A program made the position numbers and the translations under genes. The notes beneath the pieces were generated by a model. That model made no database searches and was not told the origin of the DNA. It saw nothing but the letters and a program-made list of their open reading frames with translations. Shown piece after piece: positions 35,526 through 43,670 of a stretch of 52,698 bases of DNA. Origin of the DNA: an uncultured Flavobacterium sp. Lineage in GTDB: Bacteria; Bacteroidota; Bacteroidia; Flavobacteriales; Flavobacteriaceae. Each line of letters starts with the position of its first letter. The stretch's first letter is position 1. Location of the stretch: assembly GCF_946220915.1 (NCBI RefSeq), contig NZ_CAMIHH010000010.1, positions 1-52,698 of the forward strand. Reading direction: 5' to 3'.

Positions 35526-35551
35526 AACCAACCTTATTTACAAGGTTGGTT
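35526..35551. terminator. bidirectional terminator, right end of transfer operon
   Basis: AACCAACCTT (35526-35535) pairs with AAGGTTGGTT (35542-35551), with A-run on the left and T-rich DNA on the right. It contains the stop codon of the minus-strand gene at 35534 and ends both the hipA/response-regulator side and the minus-strand operon. Confidence 0.8.
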
Positions 35552-35827
35552 CTTTATATCCAGCTCGCTCCTTACACCGGGGTGATACGACGGCCGGTAC
35601 ACGATATAACCCAATTGCTGCAGGCTCTTAAAGTATTTGTGGTAGGTCGGCAGCGTAGTGATGTGGGCAAGGCGCATGATCCTGCTCCGGCTGACTTTCA
35701 CCGCCTCCTTCCTGCCTTGCCTCAGCGCCAGAAAGAGTATGGCGGCGAGCAGCGAAAGGTGCCAGGCAGTAAGCCTGTCGTCCTTTTCAATCGCTGCGAT
35801 AAAACGCAGGAATTCATTTGGCGTCAT
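35534..35827 (-). CDS. small winged-helix-like ICE protein (copy 2)
   Basis: A 97-residue protein, clearly a paralogue of the 108-residue protein encoded at 36114-36440: both share F-x3-I-x-x-D-x-R, H-x-S, the MRLAHITTLPTYHKYFKSLQ helix-turn-helix-like region and a C-terminal GYIVYRPSYHP wing. This pattern fits a winged-helix DNA-binding protein. It is the last gene of the minus-strand operon and overlaps the stop of the previous gene by four bases (ATGA). Similar small proteins occur in other Bacteroidetes conjugative elements, but the role is not known to me. Confidence 0.72.
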   Translation of the reverse strand: MTPNEFLRFIAAIEKDDRLTAWHLSLLAAILFLALRQGRKEAVKVSRSRIMRLAHITTLPTYHKYFKSLQQLGYIVYRPSYHPGVRSELDIKNQPCK

Positions 35828-36117
35828 GGCTGGGATTTTTCATTGAACAGTTGCGTCAGGTCTTCCCTGTTGTAATAGTAGGATCCCAACACTTTTTTAA
35901 AACGTATCTTGCCGGTAATCCTTAAATTCTGCAACGATCCCGCAGATATATCAAGCATTTTGCGGACAGCACGGCTCTTAAGCCACTCGGGATGGTCAGG
36001 AGGAGCTTTTTCATTTGGGAAGGATTGTTGAATTGCTTTTCTCACATTCTCAATGAGCTGCTGTCCAAACTCCAGCAAATCTTCTTTTGTAACTTTTTTT
36101 GCCATAGCTTTACTCAT
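35824..36117 (-). CDS. helix-turn-helix (excisionase-like, HTH_17) protein
   Basis: A 97-residue protein with an N-terminal helical part and a MerR/HTH_17-type domain in the C-terminal half: WLKSRAVRKMLDISAGSLQNLRITGKIRFKK...YYYNREDL. This domain is shared with excisionases (Xis) of Bacteroidetes elements. The start may be the inner Met at 36105 (MAKKVTKED). Four-base ATGA overlaps on both sides place it between the two winged-helix paralogues in one translationally coupled unit. It is a good candidate for directionality control of the integrase or for regulation of transfer. Confidence 0.8.
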   Translation of the reverse strand: MSKAMAKKVTKEDLLEFGQQLIENVRKAIQQSFPNEKAPPDHPEWLKSRAVRKMLDISAGSLQNLRITGKIRFKKVLGSYYYNREDLTQLFNEKSQP

Positions 36118-36440
36118 TTAGGTTGTGGTGTTATTTCGAGATTATCTGACGGGATGCATACCGGCATGAATATCCTGCTCGCCCTATTCTTTTTAAATGA
36201 CGGTTCATAGCGCAGGTAGCCGTAATCGCTGAGTTCCCTTACACATTTGCGATAGGTCCTGGCAGCGGATAGCTTTGCGATTCTCATGATGTCGGTACTG
36301 TAGGCGTGTATAGGATTTGTAAAGCCTTTATCTTCCCTGTAATAGAGGAGCGCAGCAAATACGCTTATATGCGTGCTGCTGATGCGATAGTCATCTTGTA
36401 TCGCCCTAAAAAAGGTTAATAAAGGCTTTTCGGTTTCCAT
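36114..36440 (-). CDS. small winged-helix-like ICE protein (copy 1)
   Basis: A 108-residue protein paralogous to the one at 35534-35827. The shared core is FRAIQDDYRISSTHISVFAAL, then the helix-turn-helix-like MRIAKLSAARTYRKCVREL and the wing YGYLRYEPSF. It is translationally coupled to the excisionase-like gene (ATGA overlap) and lies only 3 bases after the upstream 265-residue protein gene. Probably a DNA-binding or replication/regulation accessory of the element. Confidence 0.72.
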   Translation of the reverse strand: METEKPLLTFFRAIQDDYRISSTHISVFAALLYYREDKGFTNPIHAYSTDIMRIAKLSAARTYRKCVRELSDYGYLRYEPSFKKNRASRIFMPVCIPSDNLEITPQPK

Positions 36441-36443
36441 GGT

Positions 36444-37241
36444 TTACATTGACTGCTTTTTACGGCGCTGCTTCTTTTCCTGTTGGTCTCCCGGGCCGTC
36501 TTCCTCTCCTGCACCCTGCTGTTTCTTGCTTTCCTGTTTGGCAGATTGCCCCTCACCCTGGGCCTGTTCCTGCTCCTTGGCTTGTCTTGTATCGAGGCGT
36601 TTCAGGTTATCGTCATATATAGTTAGCGTCTTATATTGCGGCGTTGCCTCAATATACTGTTTTACCTCCTGGCCATCCTTCAGGAAAGTCGCGGATTGCA
36701 GGTTGCCTTTCTTCAGTGAATTCACCAGGTCTTCCTTATGGGAGTCATTGGCAAGTTCTTTAATGGGATGCCTGGAAAGCACCGCTGCCAGGTCGAACCC
36801 ATAATTCTCGTGGTAATGCTTCAGCTCGAAGTTCCCCTTGGTGTCGGTATTTTTAAAGTTCATCTGGATCCACGAATTGTATTTCTCGCCTTCCTTATTG
36901 GTCAGTTCTTTGTGCACTGCCCTGCCCTCCATCAGGTTATAAGCCTCTTTCAGCGTGATATTATTCCCCCTGTTGATATAGAAGGTCTGTTCCAGTGACT
37001 CCGGCCTGTTTTCCTTTTGAAGGTTCACCTTGTACGAATTGAAGAAATACATATCGGACTGTTCCGACTTTTTGAAGCTCAGCTCCGCAGCTACCTTATC
37101 CGTACCATAGAAGGCATCGTGCCTGAGGGTGAACGTGGGTTCCTGTTTGAGGATGTTTTCTTTCAGTTCGCCCTCCAGTGCTTCGCCAAAACCGGTGTAC
37201 TTCACCTGGTCTTTCAGGTAATCAAAATTTTTATCGTTCAT
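36444..37241 (-). CDS. ICE accessory protein with charged C-terminal tail
   Basis: A 265-residue protein with no signal peptide. The middle holds a segment typical of Bacteroidetes ICE proteins of unknown function (ATFLKDGQEVKQYIEATPQYK, TIYDDNLKRL; the DUF3945-like region). The C-terminal 55 residues are a Gln/Glu/Lys-rich, probably disordered tail (EQEQAQGEGQS...KKQRRKKQSM). It lies 16 bases after traN in the same operon, so it is expressed with the transfer genes. Its function is unknown. Confidence 0.7.
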   Translation of the reverse strand: MNDKNFDYLKDQVKYTGFGEALEGELKENILKQEPTFTLRHDAFYGTDKVAAELSFKKSEQSDMYFFNSYKVNLQKENRPESLEQTFYINRGNNITLKEAYNLMEGRAVHKELTNKEGEKYNSWIQMNFKNTDTKGNFELKHYHENYGFDLAAVLSRHPIKELANDSHKEDLVNSLKKGNLQSATFLKDGQEVKQYIEATPQYKTLTIYDDNLKRLDTRQAKEQEQAQGEGQSAKQESKKQQGAGEEDGPGDQQEKKQRRKKQSM

Positions 37242-37257
37242 GACTGTATTGTTTAGG

Positions 37258-38091
37258 TTATTTAAATGACGGCAGAGGAGTTACCTTTGCAGCTTTCCTG
37301 TTTTTCAGTTTCAGCTGCAGGTGCCTGCCCCCTCCCTTCTCTACCAATTCGATGATAAGGTTCTTTTTGTCCGGGATAGTAAATTTTGGGAGCGCATAGA
37401 CGACCGTCAGCTTGGAATGGGCAGCGATCTTTTGAGCATCGGGAAGCACTGCTGCGGGGAGGATCTCCATTTCCTGCGAAGCGGTCCTTTTAGACCTTTT
37501 CTGGTCCCGCACAAAAAATCGCAGCTGCCCAATATCGTACCCGATTGGGGAAGCGTTGGACAGCCTGACCCTGTAGTAGATGATATCATCGTGGATATAG
37601 CGTCCCGTAAGTTCAAGGCTTATCCCGTATGCTTCTTCCCTGTAAATTTTGGATTTGCTCCGGTCATCACGGGCGAGCGCTGCATTGCGCTGTACCTCTT
37701 CAGAGTTTACAAGGCCATCGTCCAATACGATCTTTCCGGGGTGGTCCTTCGCAGTAAAGGATAGGGTAAGAAGCTGCGGGTGCTCGTTATAGCATAGCGG
37801 AAAACAATAGAGCATGCCACCTTTGGTAATGACCGTCAGGTTGGTTTCCACAAAATCCTGCTGGGCAGCCTTGAGCTGCAGGACATTCTCCACGCCTTTT
37901 GCTTTTTGGGCCAATATATCGGCGCTGCCCCTGTCCACGCTAAGTACCGGGTGCGGAAACACCAGGGTGGTGGTTTTGCTGTAGGAGATTTCGATATCCT
38001 TTGTAATGGCGGCAGGCCCTGCAACCTGTGCGCTGGAAATAAATGGCAATGCGCACAAAAAGGCCAGTAAAGATGTTTTGATGTTTTTCAT
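37258..38091 (-). CDS. traN: conjugative transfer protein TraN
   Basis: A 277-residue protein with a signal peptide (MKNIKTSLLAFLCALPFISSAQ) and the DUF4138/TraN features IEISYSKTTTLVFPHPVLSVDRG and the C-terminal beta-rich part. It is the VirB9-like component of the Bacteroidetes type IV secretion apparatus, in periplasm and outer membrane. It follows traM after 20 bases. It is at the low end of the family length (about 280-330). Confidence 0.88.
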   Translation of the reverse strand: MKNIKTSLLAFLCALPFISSAQVAGPAAITKDIEISYSKTTTLVFPHPVLSVDRGSADILAQKAKGVENVLQLKAAQQDFVETNLTVITKGGMLYCFPLCYNEHPQLLTLSFTAKDHPGKIVLDDGLVNSEEVQRNAALARDDRSKSKIYREEAYGISLELTGRYIHDDIIYYRVRLSNASPIGYDIGQLRFFVRDQKRSKRTASQEMEILPAAVLPDAQKIAAHSKLTVVYALPKFTIPDKKNLIIELVEKGGGRHLQLKLKNRKAAKVTPLPSFK

Positions 38092-38111
38092 AATGACAGT
38101 TTTCGTTAGGT

Positions 38112-39374
38112 TTATTTTTTTTCCCTCTCATCCTTGAGCAGCACCTGGTATCCGGATTTGACAACTACCTTGACCAGCTTGACTTTTTTACTGAAAAGGG
38201 TTTTTGCTGCTTCTATTCCCGCACCCGCTGCCTGGGAGCTCCATGAATCATCCAGCGTTGTGACACCGAATGACTGCATGGATTGGTCAGCTGAAGCTTT
38301 GGCGACATCCCTGTTTATGGCTCCCGGTATAAAGATGCCGTCAAGCCCGTCGAGGTCATACACGCTAAGGTCTACCGGAAAGAGGGAGTTGCCGTGGCGG
38401 ATGCTGGTTACCTTTACAGTGAGGCGCTCCCCTTTAAGTGCCGCGATGCCATAGATAAAAGTGTTCGCTGGTATCCTGGTACCGTCCACATAGATATCCT
38501 GGCCCAGCTTCATTTTTACCGTTGTACCGTTTACGATGGTCTGCGTTTCGGCGATGCTGGCCATCACCGCGTTCTGCCGGGCTGTATTGTCCTGTTCTTC
38601 GTCCAGGGAATAAAACCGGTTGTGGCTGCCCCCTGCTGTAAAGATGGCCATGCCTTGTCGGTAATCGCCTTCCAGGAGCGATACCGGCTGGAAGGCGGGG
38701 CTATCCTGTACCGGAAAAACCTGCCCCCTGTCCGCCTCCGAGGCTTTCTTCATCTTTTCTTGGAGCCGTTGGGGATACTGGATATCCAATATATTTTCAA
38801 GCATGCCATTGATCTGCTGCATTTCCCTGTCTTCCGGCTCCTGGATTTGTAAGGTATGCATCATCTGCTCCAAGCGCTGGATATCATGGGCGGCAGTAAC
38901 AGGTGCATCAGTTTTTGCAGGTATCTCATTCCTCACGGCCTGCGGTGGAGCGTTGATGGCCTTTTTCAGCTGTTCCAGTTTTTGTACCAGCTTTTCTTCT
39001 GCCGGATCGGGGCTGCCCATATTCAGTCCTTTGGCAGCTGGAGTACTGGTCGGGAGTTGGGAAGTCCCGGAAACTGCAATACTGTCAACTGCACCCCTAT
39101 AATTCGGATCTTTCTTACGGAGTTCCTCCATCTTGGCAGAGTCGAGCGCCGCACTCTCATAGTAATTGAATTTGCTTAACTCGCCATCCTCCTCATTTTT
39201 TGCATCAGGCAGGTTGATGTTGAAGCCTTTCTTTACCGTGGTGTCTTCTTGAGGTTTGTACCCACCCCCGGCTGCCCAGAACAGCAATGTCAGCAGCGGG
39301 ATTGCAATCAGGGGAGCGAGCAGCAGCAGCTTCCTCTTTTGAGTCGTACCGGTCATTAGTTTTTTTGTTTCCAT
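38112..39374 (-). CDS. traM: conjugative transfer protein TraM
   Basis: A 420-residue bitopic protein. A short cytoplasmic tail (METKKLMTGTTQKRK) and one TM helix (about 15-35) are followed by a low-complexity, Pro/Gln-rich periplasmic linker and a C-terminal globular domain (about 230-415: VNGTTVKMKLGQDIYVDGTR, IPANTFIYG). This is the TraM/VirB10-like layout that links the inner and outer membrane complexes. Only 6 bases separate its start region from the upstream gene. Confidence 0.9.
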   Translation of the reverse strand: METKKLMTGTTQKRKLLLLAPLIAIPLLTLLFWAAGGGYKPQEDTTVKKGFNINLPDAKNEEDGELSKFNYYESAALDSAKMEELRKKDPNYRGAVDSIAVSGTSQLPTSTPAAKGLNMGSPDPAEEKLVQKLEQLKKAINAPPQAVRNEIPAKTDAPVTAAHDIQRLEQMMHTLQIQEPEDREMQQINGMLENILDIQYPQRLQEKMKKASEADRGQVFPVQDSPAFQPVSLLEGDYRQGMAIFTAGGSHNRFYSLDEEQDNTARQNAVMASIAETQTIVNGTTVKMKLGQDIYVDGTRIPANTFIYGIAALKGERLTVKVTSIRHGNSLFPVDLSVYDLDGLDGIFIPGAINRDVAKASADQSMQSFGVTTLDDSWSSQAAGAGIEAAKTLFSKKVKLVKVVVKSGYQVLLKDEREKK

Positions 39375-39380
39375 ATCGCT

Positions 39381-39845
39381 TTATTTATTAAGATTAGATC
39401 TGTAGTATGCTTCAAGCGAAGCGATGCTGTCCGGCAAACCCGGGCGGGCATCCAGGATACTGTCACGTACCTTTTTGCCCGCCGCAGTATTAGCCAGGCT
39501 GTCCATATAGTTGTGGAAGCGCTGTATTTTGATATATTCCCCTGCGGCTACTGTCGGTTTCCCTTTGCCGGCTTTTTCTTCGGTAACTACGGTCTTCAGC
39601 CTGCCGGAGTTGAAAATGATGGTGTGGTTGCCCGTGATCCCATTGTACAGCTTCCAGCAGCAGCACGCCCCCATGGCTGCGATAAAGATGCATAGCAACA
39701 GGTAGAGCTGCCGCTGTGACAGCGCAGCTGCCTTCTCCCCCATCCAGCCTGCCCAACGTGTTTTTCCCCGCAGGTAGAGCTTTTCAGCATAGCTATGAAG
39801 TCCCGCCTTACGGGATACATTTCCTCTTTTAGTTTTTGTTTCCAT
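39381..39845 (-). CDS. TraL-position membrane protein
   Basis: From the ATG at 39845 the protein has 154 residues. Upstream ATG codons (39899) would overlap traK and are less likely. It has a basic N-terminal region (METKTKRGNVSRK), one TM helix (about 48-70, LYLLLCIFIAAMGACCCW) and a periplasmic C-terminal half without a recognised domain. It sits where traL is found in CTnDOT-type operons (between traK and traM), but I see no decisive sequence match to TraL. Its start follows the traK stop after one base. Confidence 0.65.
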   Translation of the reverse strand: METKTKRGNVSRKAGLHSYAEKLYLRGKTRWAGWMGEKAAALSQRQLYLLLCIFIAAMGACCCWKLYNGITGNHTIIFNSGRLKTVVTEEKAGKGKPTVAAGEYIKIQRFHNYMDSLANTAAGKKVRDSILDARPGLPDSIASLEAYYRSNLNK

Positions 39846-39846
39846 G

Positions 39847-40464
39847 CTACCTGTTTTCAGAACCGATGTCCTTGTTCTCGATCGTGCTCCAGCGCTCAAT
39901 TAAGAGCCCGTGGGGATTGTTGTCACTCCGTGATACGTTCCTGAGGCTTCCCTCGGTAATGAGGTTGCGTGTCATGATGCTGGTGGGCCGGACGATTTTT
40001 TGCCTGGCATAGCACCGGAACCGGTACGGATAGGGATTGATGTCGACCCGGACGCTGTCCACGGTGATGCTCTGGCTGATGTTGCCTGAGATGATGCCCG
40101 CATAGTATCCGTTTTCTTTCAGGTCATCATACACCGACTTGGCGCTGTTGTCCGCGAGATACATTGCCTTGCCTACATTTTCCCGGATTACCTTATCGTC
40201 CGGGTCAAGGGTAAAGAAATACTGGTGGAAGGTCTTCACATGGTCCCTTGCCTCCACGGGTATATTGTCTTTGCGCCCTGCTGCATAGGCCTCCAGTGCC
40301 TTGCCATTGGCCAGGATGTAGATCTTTTCCTGCATGCCCGAAACAAGGCTGAAGCTCTTGTAAACGGCGAAGACACTGATAAGGCAGCAGGCAATGACCA
40401 CTACAATAGTGAACGTCTTGACATGGCGGAAGGCGGTATCGATTGTTGTGAGTTTTGTAAACAT
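39847..40464 (-). CDS. traK: conjugative transfer protein TraK
   Basis: A 205-residue VirB8-like protein with one TM helix near the N-terminus (about 16-38, FTIVVVIACCLISVFAVYKS) and a periplasmic domain with the family segments HVKTFHQYFFTLDPDD and NVGKAMYLADNSAK. It is an inner-membrane scaffold of the mating channel. It lies between traJ and the TraL-position gene. Confidence 0.92.
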   Translation of the reverse strand: MFTKLTTIDTAFRHVKTFTIVVVIACCLISVFAVYKSFSLVSGMQEKIYILANGKALEAYAAGRKDNIPVEARDHVKTFHQYFFTLDPDDKVIRENVGKAMYLADNSAKSVYDDLKENGYYAGIISGNISQSITVDSVRVDINPYPYRFRCYARQKIVRPTSIMTRNLITEGSLRNVSRSDNNPHGLLIERWSTIENKDIGSENR

Positions 40465-40472
40465 AGTTGTCT

Positions 40473-41663
40473 TTATTTATTTCCTTTAAGCTTATCCGAC
40501 CTGTAGGAATCGTTGTCATTGAAGTGCGGGGATGAGCCTGAATGTGAGGACATGCCCTGAGACATCCTTCCCGCTGCATTACCCATCATATCGGCGGTCA
40601 TGCCCAGTCCTGACGAGGCTGCTGTAGCAGTACTTGTCGTGGCGCTGCTGAACAGCGAGGTGACTTTCTGGCCTAAAGCCCCGCCCCCTCCTGCATGGAC
40701 AATGTAATTGGCCACTGAGGGAACCGTGAAATAACCGATGATGCCTATGATCATAAAGACCAGGTAGGCGATGTCGGTCCTGCTGAAGAAGGTATCGCCG
40801 TAATCATTGACCTGGGCGATATCGACCTGCAGCATTTTCTCCTGTATTTTGCCTATTATGCTACCGAAGATATTAGCCACCGGCAGCCATAGGAAAATAT
40901 TGATGTAGCGGGCGAGCCAGACGGTAAGGGTATGCTGGAAGCCGTCAAAGACCGCAATGCCGAAGACAAATGGCCCGAGGATCGCAAGTACGACGAGCTG
41001 GAACGTGCGCAGGGTGTCAATGCAAAGCGATGCGGCCTCGAAGAGGACACGCAGCACTTCGCTCATCCATTCCTTGACCGAATTCCTGAAGCTGTAGGAT
41101 GCTTTGGCCATCGCGAACTTTATATCATTGCCGATACCTTCAAGTAACCCTTCGCCGGAAGCTTCCTGGTCGTCGTGGGTGTATTTGTACCAGCGGTCAC
41201 GGTCCCCGGACCCATCCTCGCCGACATACATCTGCCAGGCATCCGTGGTCTTGATGGCTTCCTCCTTTTGCTTTAGCAGTACCTCGATAGCCTTATTAGA
41301 ATTTTCCACCATCGCGCCGGTTGCGGTTACCGTTGGCTTCATTACGCCATTGATGAGGGTGAGCACCGACGGAAAGATCAGGATGCAGAAGCCGATGACG
41401 AACGGGCGGAAAAGGGGATAAAAATCAATTGCCTCCGCATTGGCCAGGTGCCGCCAGACCCTTGAGGCGATGTACCAGAGCGCACCAAACCCTGCAATGC
41501 CCTGCCCCACACCGATCAGGTTGCTGCAAAGGGGCATCATCTCGTCATAGAGCTGCTCCAGTACGCTATGGAGGCTGCCCATTTCATCCGCCATGGATTG
41601 TGCATGGGTAATGCCGGGCAGCAATAGCGCAATCGTAAAAAGTGCTGTTTTATAGTTTCGCAT
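40473..41663 (-). CDS. traJ: conjugative transfer protein TraJ
   Basis: From the ATG at 41663 the protein has 396 residues with a signal peptide (MRNYKTALFTIALLLPGITHAQ). The frame is open up to 41759, but those residues overlap the preceding gene and are not signal-like. Several TM helices follow (about 75-95, 105-125, 225-250, 300-320), with the VirB6/TrbL-like layout of Bacteroidetes TraJ, and a Gly/Ser-rich C-terminal tail. It forms the polytopic inner-membrane part of the channel. Confidence 0.9.
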   Translation of the reverse strand: MRNYKTALFTIALLLPGITHAQSMADEMGSLHSVLEQLYDEMMPLCSNLIGVGQGIAGFGALWYIASRVWRHLANAEAIDFYPLFRPFVIGFCILIFPSVLTLINGVMKPTVTATGAMVENSNKAIEVLLKQKEEAIKTTDAWQMYVGEDGSGDRDRWYKYTHDDQEASGEGLLEGIGNDIKFAMAKASYSFRNSVKEWMSEVLRVLFEAASLCIDTLRTFQLVVLAILGPFVFGIAVFDGFQHTLTVWLARYINIFLWLPVANIFGSIIGKIQEKMLQVDIAQVNDYGDTFFSRTDIAYLVFMIIGIIGYFTVPSVANYIVHAGGGGALGQKVTSLFSSATTSTATAASSGLGMTADMMGNAAGRMSQGMSSHSGSSPHFNDNDSYRSDKLKGNK

Positions 41664-41673
41664 GGCTTCAGTT

Positions 41674-42309
41674 TTAAGGGTTGATATTGGAAAGCACACG
41701 GATAGCATCGATATCCTTCGCTTCCTTAGCGCGCTGCAGGGAGAGCATTGTCGCCTCATTGTTGTACGACCTCAGGAACAGCACTTTGTCCTGCATCTCC
41801 GCATAGATCCTGTCGACGGCCGCAAGGCGCTCATCGTCTGACATACGGAGCTTGTTTGCAGTCAGCACCTCCGTCAGTTCTTCAAGGTTCCGTAGGCTTT
41901 GGTGGAGCAGGTTATCGTAGACATTGCTCACGTAGGAAAGTTCACTGCCGGTAAACATCCCGCTTGCTGTAAAGCGCTGCTTGGCTCTTTGATACTCCTG
42001 CACCAACGTGATCTGGTAGTTGATGATGTCCCCTACCCGCTTGTAGTTCCTGACAGCAGGGCTCACCTGCAATAAAGCATCAAGAAAGGTTTGGTGCAGG
42101 CTGAAGTTCCCTTCGGAGAGGTCTTTCACGGTAGTGTAACCTTTGGAAAGTATCTCGTAGCCCTGCTTCATTTGCTTCAGGATGGATCTGAACTGGGCGA
42201 GCTTCTCGATATTGAGCGCAAGCTGCTGGAGCTCCTGCATCTGGGCAGATGCGCCTGCGGGAAGAAAGAGCCCTAAGCACAGCAATAGTGTAAAAAGTAT
42301 CTTTTTCAT
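41674..42309 (-). CDS. TraI-like conjugation protein (paralogue 3)
   Basis: A 211-residue secreted protein with a signal peptide (MKKILFTLLLCLGLFLPAGASA) and a long helical coiled-coil-like body. It shares with the two upstream genes the pattern L-x-Q-x-F-x-DALLQVSPAVRNYKRVGDI, the SDDERL-type acidic helix and MLSLQRAKEAKDID near the C-terminus (DUF4141/TraI-type). It is the last of three consecutive copies before traJ, and overlaps the second by 4 bases (ATGA). It probably forms part of the periplasmic transfer machinery. Confidence 0.78.
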   Translation of the reverse strand: MKKILFTLLLCLGLFLPAGASAQMQELQQLALNIEKLAQFRSILKQMKQGYEILSKGYTTVKDLSEGNFSLHQTFLDALLQVSPAVRNYKRVGDIINYQITLVQEYQRAKQRFTASGMFTGSELSYVSNVYDNLLHQSLRNLEELTEVLTANKLRMSDDERLAAVDRIYAEMQDKVLFLRSYNNEATMLSLQRAKEAKDIDAIRVLSNINP

Positions 42310-42923
42310 GGTAGTGTAGGTATTCCGTTAAGTGTACGCCCCTGGTTGATATCGCGCTGCTCGCGTAGCCGCACAGCGGATAGCAGTGCCGCCTCTTCTT
42401 TGGAATTTCGGGCAAACGAGTAGTTATCGCCCATTTCCAGGTAGATCTGCTCTATCCTTTGGATGCGCTCCGCATCGTCCATTTCGAGTTCATTGTCAGT
42501 CAGTAGGGTGTGCAACAATTCGAGTTGGCTTTCACAGTCACCGGACAGGCGAATACTGACCCTTTCGGCGTACTGCCGCTCCTGTGGGATAAATGGGCCT
42601 GTGGCGAGAATTGCTTTGAGCTGCTTTTGTTCGTTGATGATGCCTTCCAGCAGTTCCGTTATATCAGTGACGCGGGCATGGCTGCTGACTGCCGGGTTCA
42701 CGGTTGCCAGGGCGTTGTAGAAGGATTCATGCAGGTTCAGCTCGCCGTTTTTCAGATCACCGATCACTGACAGGCCTTTTTGTGCGATTGCATAGCCTTT
42801 TGCAAGGTATCCGCTGTAGGTTCGGAGTGCCGAAATTTGCTGTATCAGGACCTTGACCTGTTTGGATTGCCCTGAAGCACTCATGCAGAATGCCATCAGG
42901 AGGATAGTGGTTAGGACTTTCAT
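42306..42923 (-). CDS. TraI-like conjugation protein (paralogue 2)
   Basis: A 205-residue protein with a signal peptide (MKVLTTILLMAFCMSASGQ) and helical body sharing LHESFYNALATVNPAVSSHARVTDI with paralogue 3 (LHQTFLDALLQVSPAV...VGDI) and the acidic MDDAERIQRIEQIY helix. Related proteins in this position are sometimes annotated as TerB-like; I find no TerB signature here. Coupled to the next gene by an ATGA overlap. Confidence 0.72.
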   Translation of the reverse strand: MKVLTTILLMAFCMSASGQSKQVKVLIQQISALRTYSGYLAKGYAIAQKGLSVIGDLKNGELNLHESFYNALATVNPAVSSHARVTDITELLEGIINEQKQLKAILATGPFIPQERQYAERVSIRLSGDCESQLELLHTLLTDNELEMDDAERIQRIEQIYLEMGDNYSFARNSKEEAALLSAVRLREQRDINQGRTLNGIPTLP

Positions 42924-42932
42924 ATTTCCTTT

Positions 42933-43670
42933 TTATTGTGGCATGCCGTAGATGAGCCTTAGCCTGTCAACATCATGACTGGTCTTGGCACGTTGCAGGC
43001 TCAGCATCACATTTTGCCTGTTAAAGCGCATCAGGTCATCGTAGTTCTGGTCAATGCTGTCGGCGGCGGCATTAATGAGTTCCAATCGTTCCGCATCGCT
43101 CATCTGCAGGGTAAAGGATTCGAGGATGAGGACGATCTGCTCCATGTTCTCCAGGCTTTCGGCAATGATGCCGGAATAGGCTTGCTGCATATACTCCAGT
43201 TCTTCGGAGTTAAAATGTTCGTCCTGCTGCAGGGCTGGCCAGACCCTCTGGTATTCCTCAACAAGCCTGACCTGTTTTTCGGTAACTTCCCGGATTCTTT
43301 TGTAATAGGTGATGGCAGCCTTGACTCTCATCAGTTCATCGTAATACTCCCTGAAAAGGTCGCGCTGCTTCTCTACCCAGCCCGATATCTCATCCAGTTT
43401 TAGCTTTGACAGCGTGTTCTCAATCTCCTTTTGCGCATTCTGAAGCCAGATGGTCTTGTTTTGCAGTCTTTGTATCCTGAGGTCAATGGCCTTGATCGCC
43501 TTTTTTATTGCCGCTTTTACCAGGCCAAGTATCGGTAATGCGGCAGGTTCCACTGTCGTTGCTGTCGTTTCTATCATTTCTGCAGTCGCTGTCGTCATTG
43601 CCGCCGCCCCCAAAGGGTTGGCCAGCAGCAGGCATACCAGCACTGCTGCGATGGTTCTTTTTAGTTTCAT
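42933..43670 (-). CDS. TraI-like conjugation protein (paralogue 1)
   Basis: A 245-residue protein with a signal peptide (MKLKRTIAAVLVCLLLANPLGAAA) and a mostly helical, coiled-coil-prone body (DLRIQRLQNKTIWLQNAQKE, QRDLFREYYDELMRVKAAIT). The C-terminus (MLSLQRAKTSHDVDRLRLIYG) matches that of paralogue 3. Its ATG overlaps the traG stop codon (ATGA). It is the longest of the three and closest to typical Bacteroidetes TraI. Confidence 0.78.
   Translation of the reverse strand: MKLKRTIAAVLVCLLLANPLGAAAMTTATAEMIETTATTVEPAALPILGLVKAAIKKAIKAIDLRIQRLQNKTIWLQNAQKEIENTLSKLKLDEISGWVEKQRDLFREYYDELMRVKAAITYYKRIREVTEKQVRLVEEYQRVWPALQQDEHFNSEELEYMQQAYSGIIAESLENMEQIVLILESFTLQMSDAERLELINAAADSIDQNYDDLMRFNRQNVMLSLQRAKTSHDVDRLRLIYGMPQ

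Noticed and set aside
42463..42770. Plus-strand frames of 85-86 codons
   Set aside because: Shadows of the second traI-like gene.
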